DNA of 9,681 nucleotides from Acidobacteriota bacterium (GTDB taxonomy: Bacteria > Acidobacteriota > Vicinamibacteria > Vicinamibacterales > UBA2999). Below, one piece after another: positions 1 through 6,030 of the stretch (the stretch's first letter is position 1; each line of letters opens with the position of its first letter). The notes beneath the pieces were generated by a model. It saw only the letters and a list, made by a program, of their open reading frames with translations, was not told the DNA's origin and searched no databases. The stretch covers positions 1-9,681 of the forward strand of contig JADZBZ010000258.1 in NCBI GenBank assembly GCA_020851835.1, read 5' to 3'. The position numbers and the translations under genes are program-made.

Positions 1-253
1 CAATGGGCAGGTCGAAGGCCGCGCCCGCCTTGCGGACGTCGGCCGGCGCCATGTTGATGACGATGCGATGCTGGGGGAACTCGAAGCCGGAGTTGCGGAT
101 GGCCGCGTGTACGCGGTCTCGGCTTTCTTTTACGCTCGTGTCCGGCAAGCCCACGAGTTGAAAGCGGGGCAGGCCGAAGCACAGGTCCACCTCGATGTGC
201 ACGGGCGTCGCCTCGATGCCAATGACGGCTGAGCTCTCCAAGCTTGCGAGCAC
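1..253 (-). CDS. comM: ComM/YifB-family Mg-chelatase-like AAA+ protein, N-terminal fragment
   Basis: The 84 codons present are the N-terminal part of a YifB/ComM protein; the AAA+ ATPase and C-terminal domains lie beyond the left edge. The reading begins MLASLESSAVIGIEA, and includes FGLPRFQLVGLPD, VKESRDRVHAAIRNSGFEFP and NMAPADVRKAGAAFDLPI. These match the family's conserved opening (the Lon-protease-S5-like ChlI fold, with the usual GLP, VGLP, VKE.RDRV and NLAPAD..K.G..FDLPIA blocks). In naturally competent bacteria ComM is a hexameric helicase that promotes branch migration when incoming DNA is integrated; in others its role is unclear. The start is GTG at 251-253, chosen because the protein then begins like its relatives. 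An in-frame TTG lies six codons upstream, and neither start has a clear Shine-Dalgarno sequence. It lies 161 bp downstream of the transglycosylase gene, on the same strand. The family is firmly recognised; the role in competence is inferred from homologues. Confidence 0.93.
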   Translation of the reverse strand, partial: MLASLESSAVIGIEATPVHIEVDLCFGLPRFQLVGLPDTSVKESRDRVHAAIRNSGFEFPQHRIVINMAPADVRKAGAAFDLPI

Positions 254-383
254 GACGGCCGTGCGGTGCAAGGGAGGTGCCTCTCGGCCAGGCGACGACA
301 ATGCCGGGCAAGCCGCGGACCGGCGCGAGACGCGGCGTGGGAGATGGCAGGATTGGAGGTGCGGCGAGGCGAGACGGATTGCA

Positions 384-409
384 GGTTCTGCCCGGTGAGC
401 CGGAGAACC
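384..409 (-). terminator. stem-loop just after the mltD stop, candidate transcription terminator
   Basis: On the plus strand GGTTCT (384-389) and AGAACC (404-409) pair, as do CCGG (392-395) and CCGG (400-403), around a TGAG loop. This gives 10 base pairs with a two-base bulge (390-391). The hairpin begins five bases beyond the stop codon of the transglycosylase gene at 415-417, the usual place for a terminator. No run of U follows in the direction of mltD transcription (the next bases read TGCAATCCGTC), so it is not a textbook intrinsic terminator and may only protect the mRNA 3' end. The rest of the 254-414 gap shows nothing I can support, including no clear promoter for the ComM gene. Confidence 0.35.
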
Positions 410-414
410 GCAGA

Positions 415-2115
415 CTACTGCTGAGCGTTGGCCAGGCGCGACGGCTGCACGACGAGCTCAACGCCGATGCGGAGGGCCGACGAGGTGAGGTTATTCCAGG
501 CCTTGAGCTGATCGACGGTCGTGCCGTGACGCCGGGCGATGGCGTAGAGCGTGTCGCCCGCGCGCACCTGGTAGGTGGCCGCCGCCGCGTCTTCGGCCTC
601 GACCAGTGCCGCCCATGCGGCCGAGGTCGTGCCATCCACCGAGGCGGCACGCGCCAGCAGCGCAGCCGTCGGCATCCGGGGCACGACCAGCCGCTGGCCG
701 ACCCGCACGCGGGAGGTGGTCTTGAGGTAGTTGGCTTCGGCCAGGTCTACTCGATTGACGCGGAGCTTACGGGCGATGGTCGTCAGGGTTTCTCCCTTGC
801 GGACGGTGTGCCACTGCAGCGCGTTCAACTGGCTCGGCGCCGACTGGCTCAGGCCATCTTCGACCAGCGCGGCGGTGCCCGCCGGCACCCGCAGCGTGTA
901 GTCGCCCTGACGAATGGGCGTGGTCCATCGCCGCAGCTCGGGATTGAGGTGCTGAATCTCATCGACGTCCACGCCGGCCCACTCGGCCACGCGCCGCAGA
1001 TCGACGGCTGCGGGCAGCGTGACGGCTTCGGTGGGAACGGGCGGGTCGGGCGTCACCTCGAAGCCATACTGCGCCGGGTTCTTCGCGATGATGATGGCCG
1101 CCAGGATCATCGGCACGTAGTCGCGCGTCTCCCGCGGCAGGTGCCGCGTCGTCGAGGTCAGCGTCCAGAAGTCGTCCTTCTGGCTCCGCGTCATCGCCCG
1201 CTGCACGCGCCCCGGCCCGCCGTTGTACGAGGCCATCGCCAGGTGCCAGTCGCCGAACATGCCGTACAGCGACTTGAGATACTTCGCCGCGGCCAGCGTG
1301 GCTTTCTCAGGGTCGGCACGTTCGTCGATGTACCAATCGGCGACCAGCCCGTTCTCGATGGCCGTGCCCCGCATGAATTGCCAGACGCCGCGGGCCTTGG
1401 CGCGCGAAAGCGCCGTCGGCTTGAAGGCGCTCTCGATGAGCGGCACGTAGGCCAGGTCCAGCGGCAGCCCCTCGGCGCGGAACACCCGCTGAATCATCGG
1501 CAGGTACTGCGCGCCTCGCGCCAGCCCCTCGCCCAGGAACTCGCGAAGCCGGCCCTGGAACACCTCTACCCATCGCAGAACGCGATCGTTGGTGGGGATG
1601 GGTATGTCGTGGGTGGTCGCCTGCAGGTCGGCGGCGACCGCCGCGGCCGTGGACAGCTGCGGCGGCGTCGTGTCGAAGCTTTCAATGGCCAGCAACTGGT
1701 CGATCGAGGCCGGCTCGGAGGCGGCCTCGGTGAAGCCGTCACCCCGGGCAAAGGCCTGCTGTTCGAGCACGCTGATTCGGTCGACGAGCTGCTCGAAGTG
1801 CGCGCGGACCCGATCGCTCGATCGCGCGCCGTCGGGCGACTCGAGCAGCAGATCGATGGCGCGGTCGAACTGGCGGCGGGCCTGCTCGAGGTGGCCGGCA
1901 GCCAGCTCCTGTTGCCCCTGCTCGAAGTGCTGGTTCGACCTGGCGATGAGCTCACTGGCCGTCCCGCCTGAGGTCGCGGGTACGATCGGCCGCTGCGCTG
2001 CTTCCGGCGTGGCGGGTGTGACTGCCGCGACCTTGGAAGCGGTCCCGGTCGCGCACCCGGTGACGAGCAGGGCGAGCAGAATGGCGAGCGTGCGAGGGGC
2101 AGGGGGTGCGGGCAT
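415..2115 (-). CDS. mltD: MltD-like membrane-bound lytic murein transglycosylase with two LysM repeats
   Basis: A 566-residue lipoprotein predicted to cut the MurNAc-GlcNAc bond of peptidoglycan, leaving 1,6-anhydro ends. The N-terminus has a hydrophobic stretch ending LALLVTGCATG, a good lipobox with Cys21, so it should be lipid-anchored in the periplasm, probably at the outer membrane. A helical, Glu/Gln/Arg-rich segment follows (about 55-150). The family 1 SLT domain is at about 200-355: YLPMIQRVFRAEGLPLDLAY, the catalytic glutamate Glu228 in PLIESAF, GVWQFM, and MASYNGGPGRV. A degenerate LysM-like region (about 365-410) precedes two clear LysM repeats, WHTVRKGETLTTIARK (from about 435) and YQVRAGDTLYAIARRH (from about 515), which bind glycan. 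This architecture matches MltD. The ATG at 2113-2115 was chosen because it puts the signal peptide at the N-terminus and follows a candidate promoter; an upstream TTG (2182-2184) would add 23 unlikely residues. It is on the same strand as the aldehyde dehydrogenase, but a promoter in the 73-bp gap suggests separate transcription. Confidence 0.95.
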   Translation of the reverse strand: MPAPPAPRTLAILLALLVTGCATGTASKVAAVTPATPEAAQRPIVPATSGGTASELIARSNQHFEQGQQELAAGHLEQARRQFDRAIDLLLESPDGARSSDRVRAHFEQLVDRISVLEQQAFARGDGFTEAASEPASIDQLLAIESFDTTPPQLSTAAAVAADLQATTHDIPIPTNDRVLRWVEVFQGRLREFLGEGLARGAQYLPMIQRVFRAEGLPLDLAYVPLIESAFKPTALSRAKARGVWQFMRGTAIENGLVADWYIDERADPEKATLAAAKYLKSLYGMFGDWHLAMASYNGGPGRVQRAMTRSQKDDFWTLTSTTRHLPRETRDYVPMILAAIIIAKNPAQYGFEVTPDPPVPTEAVTLPAAVDLRRVAEWAGVDVDEIQHLNPELRRWTTPIRQGDYTLRVPAGTAALVEDGLSQSAPSQLNALQWHTVRKGETLTTIARKLRVNRVDLAEANYLKTTSRVRVGQRLVVPRMPTAALLARAASVDGTTSAAWAALVEAEDAAAATYQVRAGDTLYAIARRHGTTVDQLKAWNNLTSSALRIGVELVVQPSRLANAQQ

Positions 2116-2139
2116 GCGTTCCGGCGAACCGAAGGCGGC

Positions 2140-2169
2140 AGCGTAGCATGCCCCTCGCCGAGGGGTCAA
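2140..2169 (-). promoter_or_regulatory. candidate sigma-70 promoter of mltD with a dyad in the spacer
   Basis: Read on the minus strand, TTGACC (2164-2169, five of six to TTGACA) is followed after 18 bases by TACGCT (2140-2145, weak match to TATAAT), preceded by TG one base upstream as in extended -10 promoters. Transcription would start about 15-20 bases before the ATG at 2115. Between the two boxes lies a perfect inverted repeat, CCCCTC-GCC-GAGGGG (2151-2165), touching the -35 box, as an operator might. The dyad could instead be an RNA hairpin ending the upstream aldehyde dehydrogenase transcript, whose stop lies at 2189-2191. Assignment is by eye only. Confidence 0.35.
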
Positions 2170-2188
2170 CCCGAGCGGATTCAACTCT

Positions 2189-3997
2189 TTACGACCGCAG
2201 CCCCTGCCAGACGAACACCTTCCAGGCCTCGCCTGCGTCGCGCGCGGCCGGCGTGATGATGGTGCGGTCGTTCACGAGAATCGCCCGGCCTTCGCGCCGC
2301 GCCGCCCTCACATCGTCTTCGCAGACGAACGGAACCGCAACCTCCCCTGGCACGGGTGCGGACGGTGCGGAGGACGGCACCGATGCGGCGGCGATCGGCG
2401 GCGCGAAGGTCGCCCCGCCGGGCCTGACGACTCCGCGAGACGCCAGGAATTGATCGATTCGGGCCGCCAGCGCCCCGGCCCCCACCGGTTCCGGGGTTGG
2501 TCTGGTCGGCGCCTGGGGCAGGGACGGGCCGTCTCCGGTTCCTGCGACGGGCCCTGCCGGCTTGCCCTCCGCGGGCGCCTGAATCGACGATGCGCTCCCG
2601 CTGCCGAACACCGAAGCGACGGAGGGCACGTCCCGGATGCCGTAGGCCAGGCGCTTGATGTTCAGGAGATGGCGTGGCGAGATATTGTCCGACGTGATAT
2701 TGCCGCCGAATCCCCCACATCCCAGCGTCATGGCCGGATCGAGACCGGTGGTCAGGCCGATGGCCCCGTGTGTCGTCGGCGTGTTGACGACGATGCGAAA
2801 GGCGGGTTTGTGGAGGCCGAACTCGAGAATGACCGCGTCGTTCTGGGAATGGACGGACATGGTGTGTCCCATCCCCCCGTAGCGCAGAATCTGTTTGCAG
2901 CGATCGCAGCCTTCGCGCCAGTCGTCGACGACGTAGTACGAGAGCACGGGGCACAGCTTTTCGAACGAGAGCGGGAAGTCGCGGCCGACGCCCGCCAATT
3001 CGACGATGAGGGCGCGGGTTCCCGCCGGTACAGTGATGCCGAGCTGCTCCGCGATCGCCGGAGCGGACTTGCCCACCAGGGCCGGGTTGGGCAGCCGCTG
3101 TGGCGTGACCAGCAGCCGGGCGAGCGCGTCGCCCTGGGCGGGAGCCAGGAAGTGACCGCCCTGCTCGGCCAGCGCCCGCCGGAGGCCAGTGTCGACGGCG
3201 CGATCCACCACCACGGAGTTGGGTGACGAGCAGAGCACCCCGTTGTCGAAGCTCTTGCCGACCACGATGTCGCGGGCGGCGCGCGCGAGGTCGGCTGACG
3301 ACTCGACGTAGCAGGGGGCGTTGCCCGGGCCGACACCGTACGCGGGCTTGCCCGCGCTGTAGGCGGCGCGGACGAGGCCCATGCCGCCGGTGGCCAGGAT
3401 GACGGCGACTTCGCGGGCCTTCATCAGCTCCTGCGTGCCTTCGAGCGTGACGGCGGTCATCCAGCCGATGGCGCCCTCGGGCAGCCCGGCCGCCCGTGCC
3501 GCCTCGTGCATGATCTCGGCCGTGCGCGTGATGCAGCGGGCGGCGGCGGGGTGCGGGCTCAGGACGACCGCGCAGCGTGCCTTGATCGAGATGAGCAGCT
3601 TGTAGATGGCCGTGGACGTGGGGTTGGTGGACGGGACGATCGCCGCGACCACGCCGAACGGCTCGGCAATCTCGGTGACCTTACGCGTATCGTCACGGTG
3701 CACCACGCCGACGGTGCGCATCGGCTTGATGAAGGCGTGCACCCGCCGGGATGCGAACAGGTTCTTCTGCACCTTGTCGGCCACGACGCCGAAACCGGTT
3801 TCTTCCACGGCCAGCCGCGCCAGGGCCTCGGCGTGGGGGGTAACAGCCGCCGCCATCGCGTCGACGACGGCGTCGACTTGGGACTGGGTGAACTCGGCCA
3901 GCACCGCCTGGGCGGCCCGGGCGCGACGTGTCAGTGCCCGGGCCTCGGCCATGGAGGCCAGGTCCTTGTCCGTCGGGGTTGCAGGTGAGGTCGCCAT
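2189..3997 (-). CDS. microcompartment-associated CoA-acylating aldehyde dehydrogenase with bipartite C-terminal tail
   Basis: A 602-residue protein whose first ~450 residues are a CoA-acylating aldehyde dehydrogenase: aldehyde + CoA + NAD+ gives acyl-CoA + NADH. Diagnostic segments are AEPFGVVAAIVPSTNPTSTA, the catalytic cysteine Cys256 in GKSFDNGVLCSS, GVGPGNAPCYVE, SFEKLCPVL, HTMSVHSQND, and TLGCGGFGGNITSDN. These recall the aldehyde dehydrogenase half of AdhE and the EutE/PduP enzymes; the FDNGVLCSS form is nearer AdhE. The core is followed by a Pro/Ala/Gly-rich linker (about 470-507), a predicted amphipathic helix GALAARIDQFLASRG (508-522), a second Pro/Ala-rich linker, and a terminal segment (about 555-602) with VCEDDVRAARREG and ILVNDRTIITPAARD, resembling the EutQ N-terminus. 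The next gene upstream on this strand encodes a shell protein, so the enzyme is probably lumenal and the helix a candidate encapsulation peptide. The ATG at 3995-3997 is preferred over an in-frame GTG at 4025-4027 because a GAGAGGG lies before the ATG and none before the GTG. The aldehyde substrate cannot be told from sequence. Confidence 0.92.
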   Translation of the reverse strand: MATSPATPTDKDLASMAEARALTRRARAAQAVLAEFTQSQVDAVVDAMAAAVTPHAEALARLAVEETGFGVVADKVQKNLFASRRVHAFIKPMRTVGVVHRDDTRKVTEIAEPFGVVAAIVPSTNPTSTAIYKLLISIKARCAVVLSPHPAAARCITRTAEIMHEAARAAGLPEGAIGWMTAVTLEGTQELMKAREVAVILATGGMGLVRAAYSAGKPAYGVGPGNAPCYVESSADLARAARDIVVGKSFDNGVLCSSPNSVVVDRAVDTGLRRALAEQGGHFLAPAQGDALARLLVTPQRLPNPALVGKSAPAIAEQLGITVPAGTRALIVELAGVGRDFPLSFEKLCPVLSYYVVDDWREGCDRCKQILRYGGMGHTMSVHSQNDAVILEFGLHKPAFRIVVNTPTTHGAIGLTTGLDPAMTLGCGGFGGNITSDNISPRHLLNIKRLAYGIRDVPSVASVFGSGSASSIQAPAEGKPAGPVAGTGDGPSLPQAPTRPTPEPVGAGALAARIDQFLASRGVVRPGGATFAPPIAAASVPSSAPSAPVPGEVAVPFVCEDDVRAARREGRAILVNDRTIITPAARDAGEAWKVFVWQGLRS

Positions 3998-4008
3998 CGA
4001 CGCGTTCG

Positions 4009-4015
4009 CCCTCTC
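4009..4015 (-). promoter_or_regulatory. ribosome binding site deciding the aldehyde dehydrogenase start
   Basis: GAGAGGG on the minus strand lies 11 bases before the ATG at 3995-3997. The spacing is a little long but usable. It lies inside the alternative reading from the GTG at 4025-4027, which has no Shine-Dalgarno sequence of its own, so it favours the shorter 602-residue protein. Confidence 0.45.
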
Positions 4016-4069
4016 GTGAACGGTCACGCGCGGTCGCGATCCCGTCGGGGGAGCCTGGGAGCCACGCGG

Positions 4070-4351
4070 CTAGCCCTTCGGCAGGATGTGCTCGACCTCG
4101 GCGTGTGGCCGGGGAATGACATGCACCGAAATCAGCTCGCCCACGCGCCGCGCCGCGGCCGCGCCGGCGTCGGTGGCGGCCTTGACGGCACCCACGTCGC
4201 CCCGCACCAGCACGGTGACGAAGCCGGCCCCGATGTACTCGGAGCCGATGAGGATCACGTTGGCGGTCTTCACCATGGCGTCGGCGGCCTCGACCGAGCC
4301 GATGAAGCCGCGTGTTTCGACCATCCCGAGAGCGTCGCGGAGAGTGTTCAT
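4070..4351 (-). CDS. bacterial microcompartment hexameric shell protein (BMC-H, PduA/EutM type)
   Basis: A 93-residue single-domain BMC protein. Six copies form a flat hexagonal tile, and tiles build the facets of a protein shell around metabolic enzymes. It keeps the canonical pattern: ALGMVETRGF, AADAMVKTANV, VTVLVRGDVGAVKAATDAG, and VHVIPRPHAEVE. Lys28 and Arg81 correspond to the edge residues (PduA Lys26 and its HVIPRPH arginine) that pack hexamers together, so shell assembly should be intact. The pore loop reads YIGAG (39-43), where PduA has KIGSG, so Ala42 replaces the pore-lining serine. Length is normal, with no signal peptide, as expected for a cytoplasmic particle. The ATG at 4349-4351 gives the usual short N-terminus; an in-frame upstream start at 4393 adds 14 residues with no counterpart in the family. 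No Shine-Dalgarno sequence is visible. The aldehyde dehydrogenase ATG follows 72 bp downstream on the same strand, so the two are probably co-transcribed. Confidence 0.97.
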   Translation of the reverse strand: MNTLRDALGMVETRGFIGSVEAADAMVKTANVILIGSEYIGAGFVTVLVRGDVGAVKAATDAGAAAARRVGELISVHVIPRPHAEVEHILPKG

Positions 4352-4363
4352 CGAGTGAATCGC

Positions 4364-4393
4364 ATGATATTCTCGATGGCACTCACCATGCAA
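4364..4393 (-). promoter_or_regulatory. candidate promoter of the shell-protein operon
   Basis: On the minus strand a good -10 box TATCAT (4364-4369, five of six) lies 18 bases after a weak -35 box TTGCAT (4388-4393, three of six). Transcription would begin only about five or six bases before the shell ATG at 4351, giving an almost leaderless mRNA, which fits the lack of a Shine-Dalgarno sequence. The site sits in the divergent gap and touches the start codon of the plus-strand lipoprotein. Found by eye, so uncertain. Confidence 0.3.
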
Positions 4394-5272
4394 CGAAGAG
4401 AGATGTCAGCGCTCCGCGCCGGCCTGCTGGCCGCCGCGCTCGCCCTCACCGTCGCCTGTGGCGGCGGCACGGATGCGGCGCCACCGGTCGGCTCGGTCAG
4501 CGTCAGCTTGTCGCGGTCCCGGGTGGCTCTCGGCAGTCCGGTCGAAATGACCTACCGTTTCGTCCTGGCCCCCGATGCGCCCGCGCTCGGCGACCGCAAG
4601 GTCTTCGTCCACTTCCTGGATGCCGACGACGAGCTGATGTGGACCGACGATCACGATCCGCCGATACCCACCAGCGAGTGGAAGCCCGGGCAGACGGTCG
4701 AGTACACGCGGACCATGTTCGTCGGTCGCTATCCCTATGTCGGCGCCGCGAAAATCGTGGCCGGTTTGTATTCACCTGGCAGCAACGAGCGGCTGAAGCT
4801 GTCGAACGAGGACCGCGGCGACCGCTCTTACCAGGTCGCCAGTTTCGAACTGCTGCCGCAAACCGAGAACGTCTTCGTGATCTTCAAGGACGGATGGCAC
4901 CAGACCGAAGTGGTGGCCGAAGGCGCCACCCGCACCGAGTGGCAGTGGACGAAGAAGGAGGCGACCATCGCCTTCCGGAACCCGAAACGCGATGTCGTGC
5001 TGTTGGTTCAGGCCGACAATCCCGCCACCAGCGGCAACGGGGCGCGCGAGATGGACGTGTTGATCGGTGACGAGCGCCTCGGGGTTGTCCCGCTGTCGAG
5101 CACCGAGGCGACGGTCCAGAAGATCCCGATCAGCGCGGCGCAGCTCGGGTTGGCCGATATGGTCGAGGTGCGGTTCGTGGTCGACAAGACCTTTGTCCCG
5201 GCGCTCGAGGGCGGCACGGGCGGCGACACCCGGGAACTCGGCGCGCGCGTCTTCCACGCGTTCGTCCAATAG
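4388..5272 (+). CDS. lipoprotein of unknown function, probably two beta-sandwich domains
   Basis: I do not recognise a named family. The 294-residue reading begins MQRREMSALRAG, then a hydrophobic stretch ending LALTVACGGG, which fits a lipoprotein signal with Cys24, so it should be anchored in the periplasmic or outer membrane leaflet. After a short linker, residues about 35-155 alternate hydrophobic and polar residues like a beta-sandwich and contain KVFVHFLDADDELMWTDDHD, PPIPTSEWKPGQTVEYTR and RYPYVGAAKIVAGLYSP. A second region (about 160-294) contains TEWQWTKKEATIAFRNPKRD and ends RVFHAFVQ; it recalls immunoglobulin- or carbohydrate-binding-like beta domains, but that is only a resemblance. 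The ATG at 4388 is preferred; an ATG at 4403 also leaves a usable signal, and others lie at 4364 and 4376. None has a well-spaced Shine-Dalgarno sequence. Four bases separate it from the transglycosylase gene downstream, so they are very likely co-transcribed and may act together in the envelope. Confidence 0.85.
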   Translation: MQRREMSALRAGLLAAALALTVACGGGTDAAPPVGSVSVSLSRSRVALGSPVEMTYRFVLAPDAPALGDRKVFVHFLDADDELMWTDDHDPPIPTSEWKPGQTVEYTRTMFVGRYPYVGAAKIVAGLYSPGSNERLKLSNEDRGDRSYQVASFELLPQTENVFVIFKDGWHQTEVVAEGATRTEWQWTKKEATIAFRNPKRDVVLLVQADNPATSGNGAREMDVLIGDERLGVVPLSSTEATVQKIPISAAQLGLADMVEVRFVVDKTFVPALEGGTGGDTRELGARVFHAFVQ

Positions 5273-5276
5273 AACC

Positions 5277-5969
5277 ATGGCGAGGCGGCCCATCGCCCGC
5301 GGCGTCACGCGCGGGGCCGTCGGCCTGCTCGCGCTCGGCCTGAGCCTCTCGCCGGCGGCCGCGTTTGCCGACGTGCTGATCTTCGCCACGGGCCGCACCA
5401 TGTTGGTCGCCTCGAGTCGCATTGACGGCGACCGCCTCCTGGTCACGCTGCGGGAGGGCGGCAACGCCAGCTTCCCTCGCGCCGTCGTGGCCCGGGTCGA
5501 GGCCGACGAGGTGCCGTATCCCGCGCCCCCGACAGCCGAGTCGGTTGACGCGGCACCCATCGCCATGCCGGATTCCCGAGCCGAGGCCATGCTTGCCGGG
5601 CGCCCCTTTGCGGACCTGATTGCCACCACCGCCACGGCGTACGGCGTCGACGTCCGCCTCGTGCACGCGGTGATCGAAGCCGAGTCGAACTACCAACCCC
5701 GGGCCCGTTCGCGCAAGGGCGCCAAGGGGTTGATGCAGCTCATGCCGGGGACGGCGCGGCAATATGCCGTGCAGGATCCCTACGATCCACGTGCCAACAT
5801 CGATGCCGGCGTGCGGCACCTCAAGGACTTGCTGAGCCGGTTCGACACGGGGTTGGCGCTGGCCGCCTACAACGCCGGCGAAGCGACCGTGCGCCGGTAC
5901 GGCGGCGTGCCGCCGTTCGCCGAAACGCGCAGTTACGTTACCCGCATCCTCCAGCGGGTTGGTCGCTGA
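5277..5969 (+). CDS. secreted SLT-family (GH23) lytic transglycosylase
   Basis: A 230-residue exported enzyme expected to cleave peptidoglycan glycan strands non-hydrolytically. The N-terminus has arginines, then AVGLLALGLSLS and a signal peptidase I type site, AAAFA|DV, near residue 31. Residues about 32-80 form a small beta-rich segment (DVLIFATGRTMLVASSRIDG, then FPRAVVARVEADEVPYP), followed by a Pro/Ala linker. The catalytic SLT domain (about 108-230) has Glu136 in VIEAESNYQPRA as catalytic acid, GAKGLMQLMPGTA, DPYDPRANIDAGVRHL, and ALAAYNAGEATVRRYGGVPP, ending in SYVTRIL, all standard for family 1. It is the compact, single-domain type rather than Slt70. It sits four bases behind the lipoprotein gene and 112 bp before pilC, so it may make room in peptidoglycan for the envelope machine encoded downstream; that link is inference from position. 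The ATG at 5277 gives a proper signal peptide; upstream readings are the wrong frame of the preceding gene. Confidence 0.95.
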   Translation: MARRPIARGVTRGAVGLLALGLSLSPAAAFADVLIFATGRTMLVASSRIDGDRLLVTLREGGNASFPRAVVARVEADEVPYPAPPTAESVDAAPIAMPDSRAEAMLAGRPFADLIATTATAYGVDVRLVHAVIEAESNYQPRARSRKGAKGLMQLMPGTARQYAVQDPYDPRANIDAGVRHLKDLLSRFDTGLALAAYNAGEATVRRYGGVPPFAETRSYVTRILQRVGR

Positions 5970-5993
5970 GCGCGGATCGACGCGACTTTCCGC

Positions 5994-6028
5994 GGGGGCG
6001 GACGTCTGAACTCTGTCGGACGTCCCCC
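5994..6028 (+). repeat. GGACGTC direct repeat and imperfect hairpin between slt and pilC
   Basis: GGACGTC occurs at 6000-6006 and again at 6018-6024, 18 bases apart, and each contains the palindrome GACGTC. The same stretch can fold as GGGGG (5994-5998) with CCCCC (6024-6028) and ACGTC (6002-6006) with GACGT (6019-6023), around a 12-base loop with a three-base bulge. It starts 24 bases after the transglycosylase stop and just before a candidate pilC promoter, so it could be a weak terminator (no U-run follows) or a double operator. Sequence alone does not decide. Confidence 0.4.
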
Positions 6029-6030
6029 GG

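Noticed and set aside
254..414. Search for a promoter or small gene in the gap between mltD and comM
   Set aside because: No convincing -35/-10 pair, Shine-Dalgarno sequence or protein-like short frame; only the hairpin at 384-409 is supportable.
244..1971. 575-codon open frame on the plus strand opposite mltD
   Set aside because: Arg/Gly/Pro-rich translation with no recognisable motif; the minus-strand frame carries a lipobox, a catalytic SLT motif and LysM repeats. High GC produces such antisense frames.
2116..2184. TTG start at 2184 for the MltD-like protein
   Set aside because: It adds 23 residues before the signal peptide and lies upstream of the candidate promoter.
4016..4387. N-terminal extension of the plus-strand lipoprotein frame back to 4016
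   Set aside because: It would run antisense through the whole shell-protein gene and bury the lipoprotein signal sequence internally.
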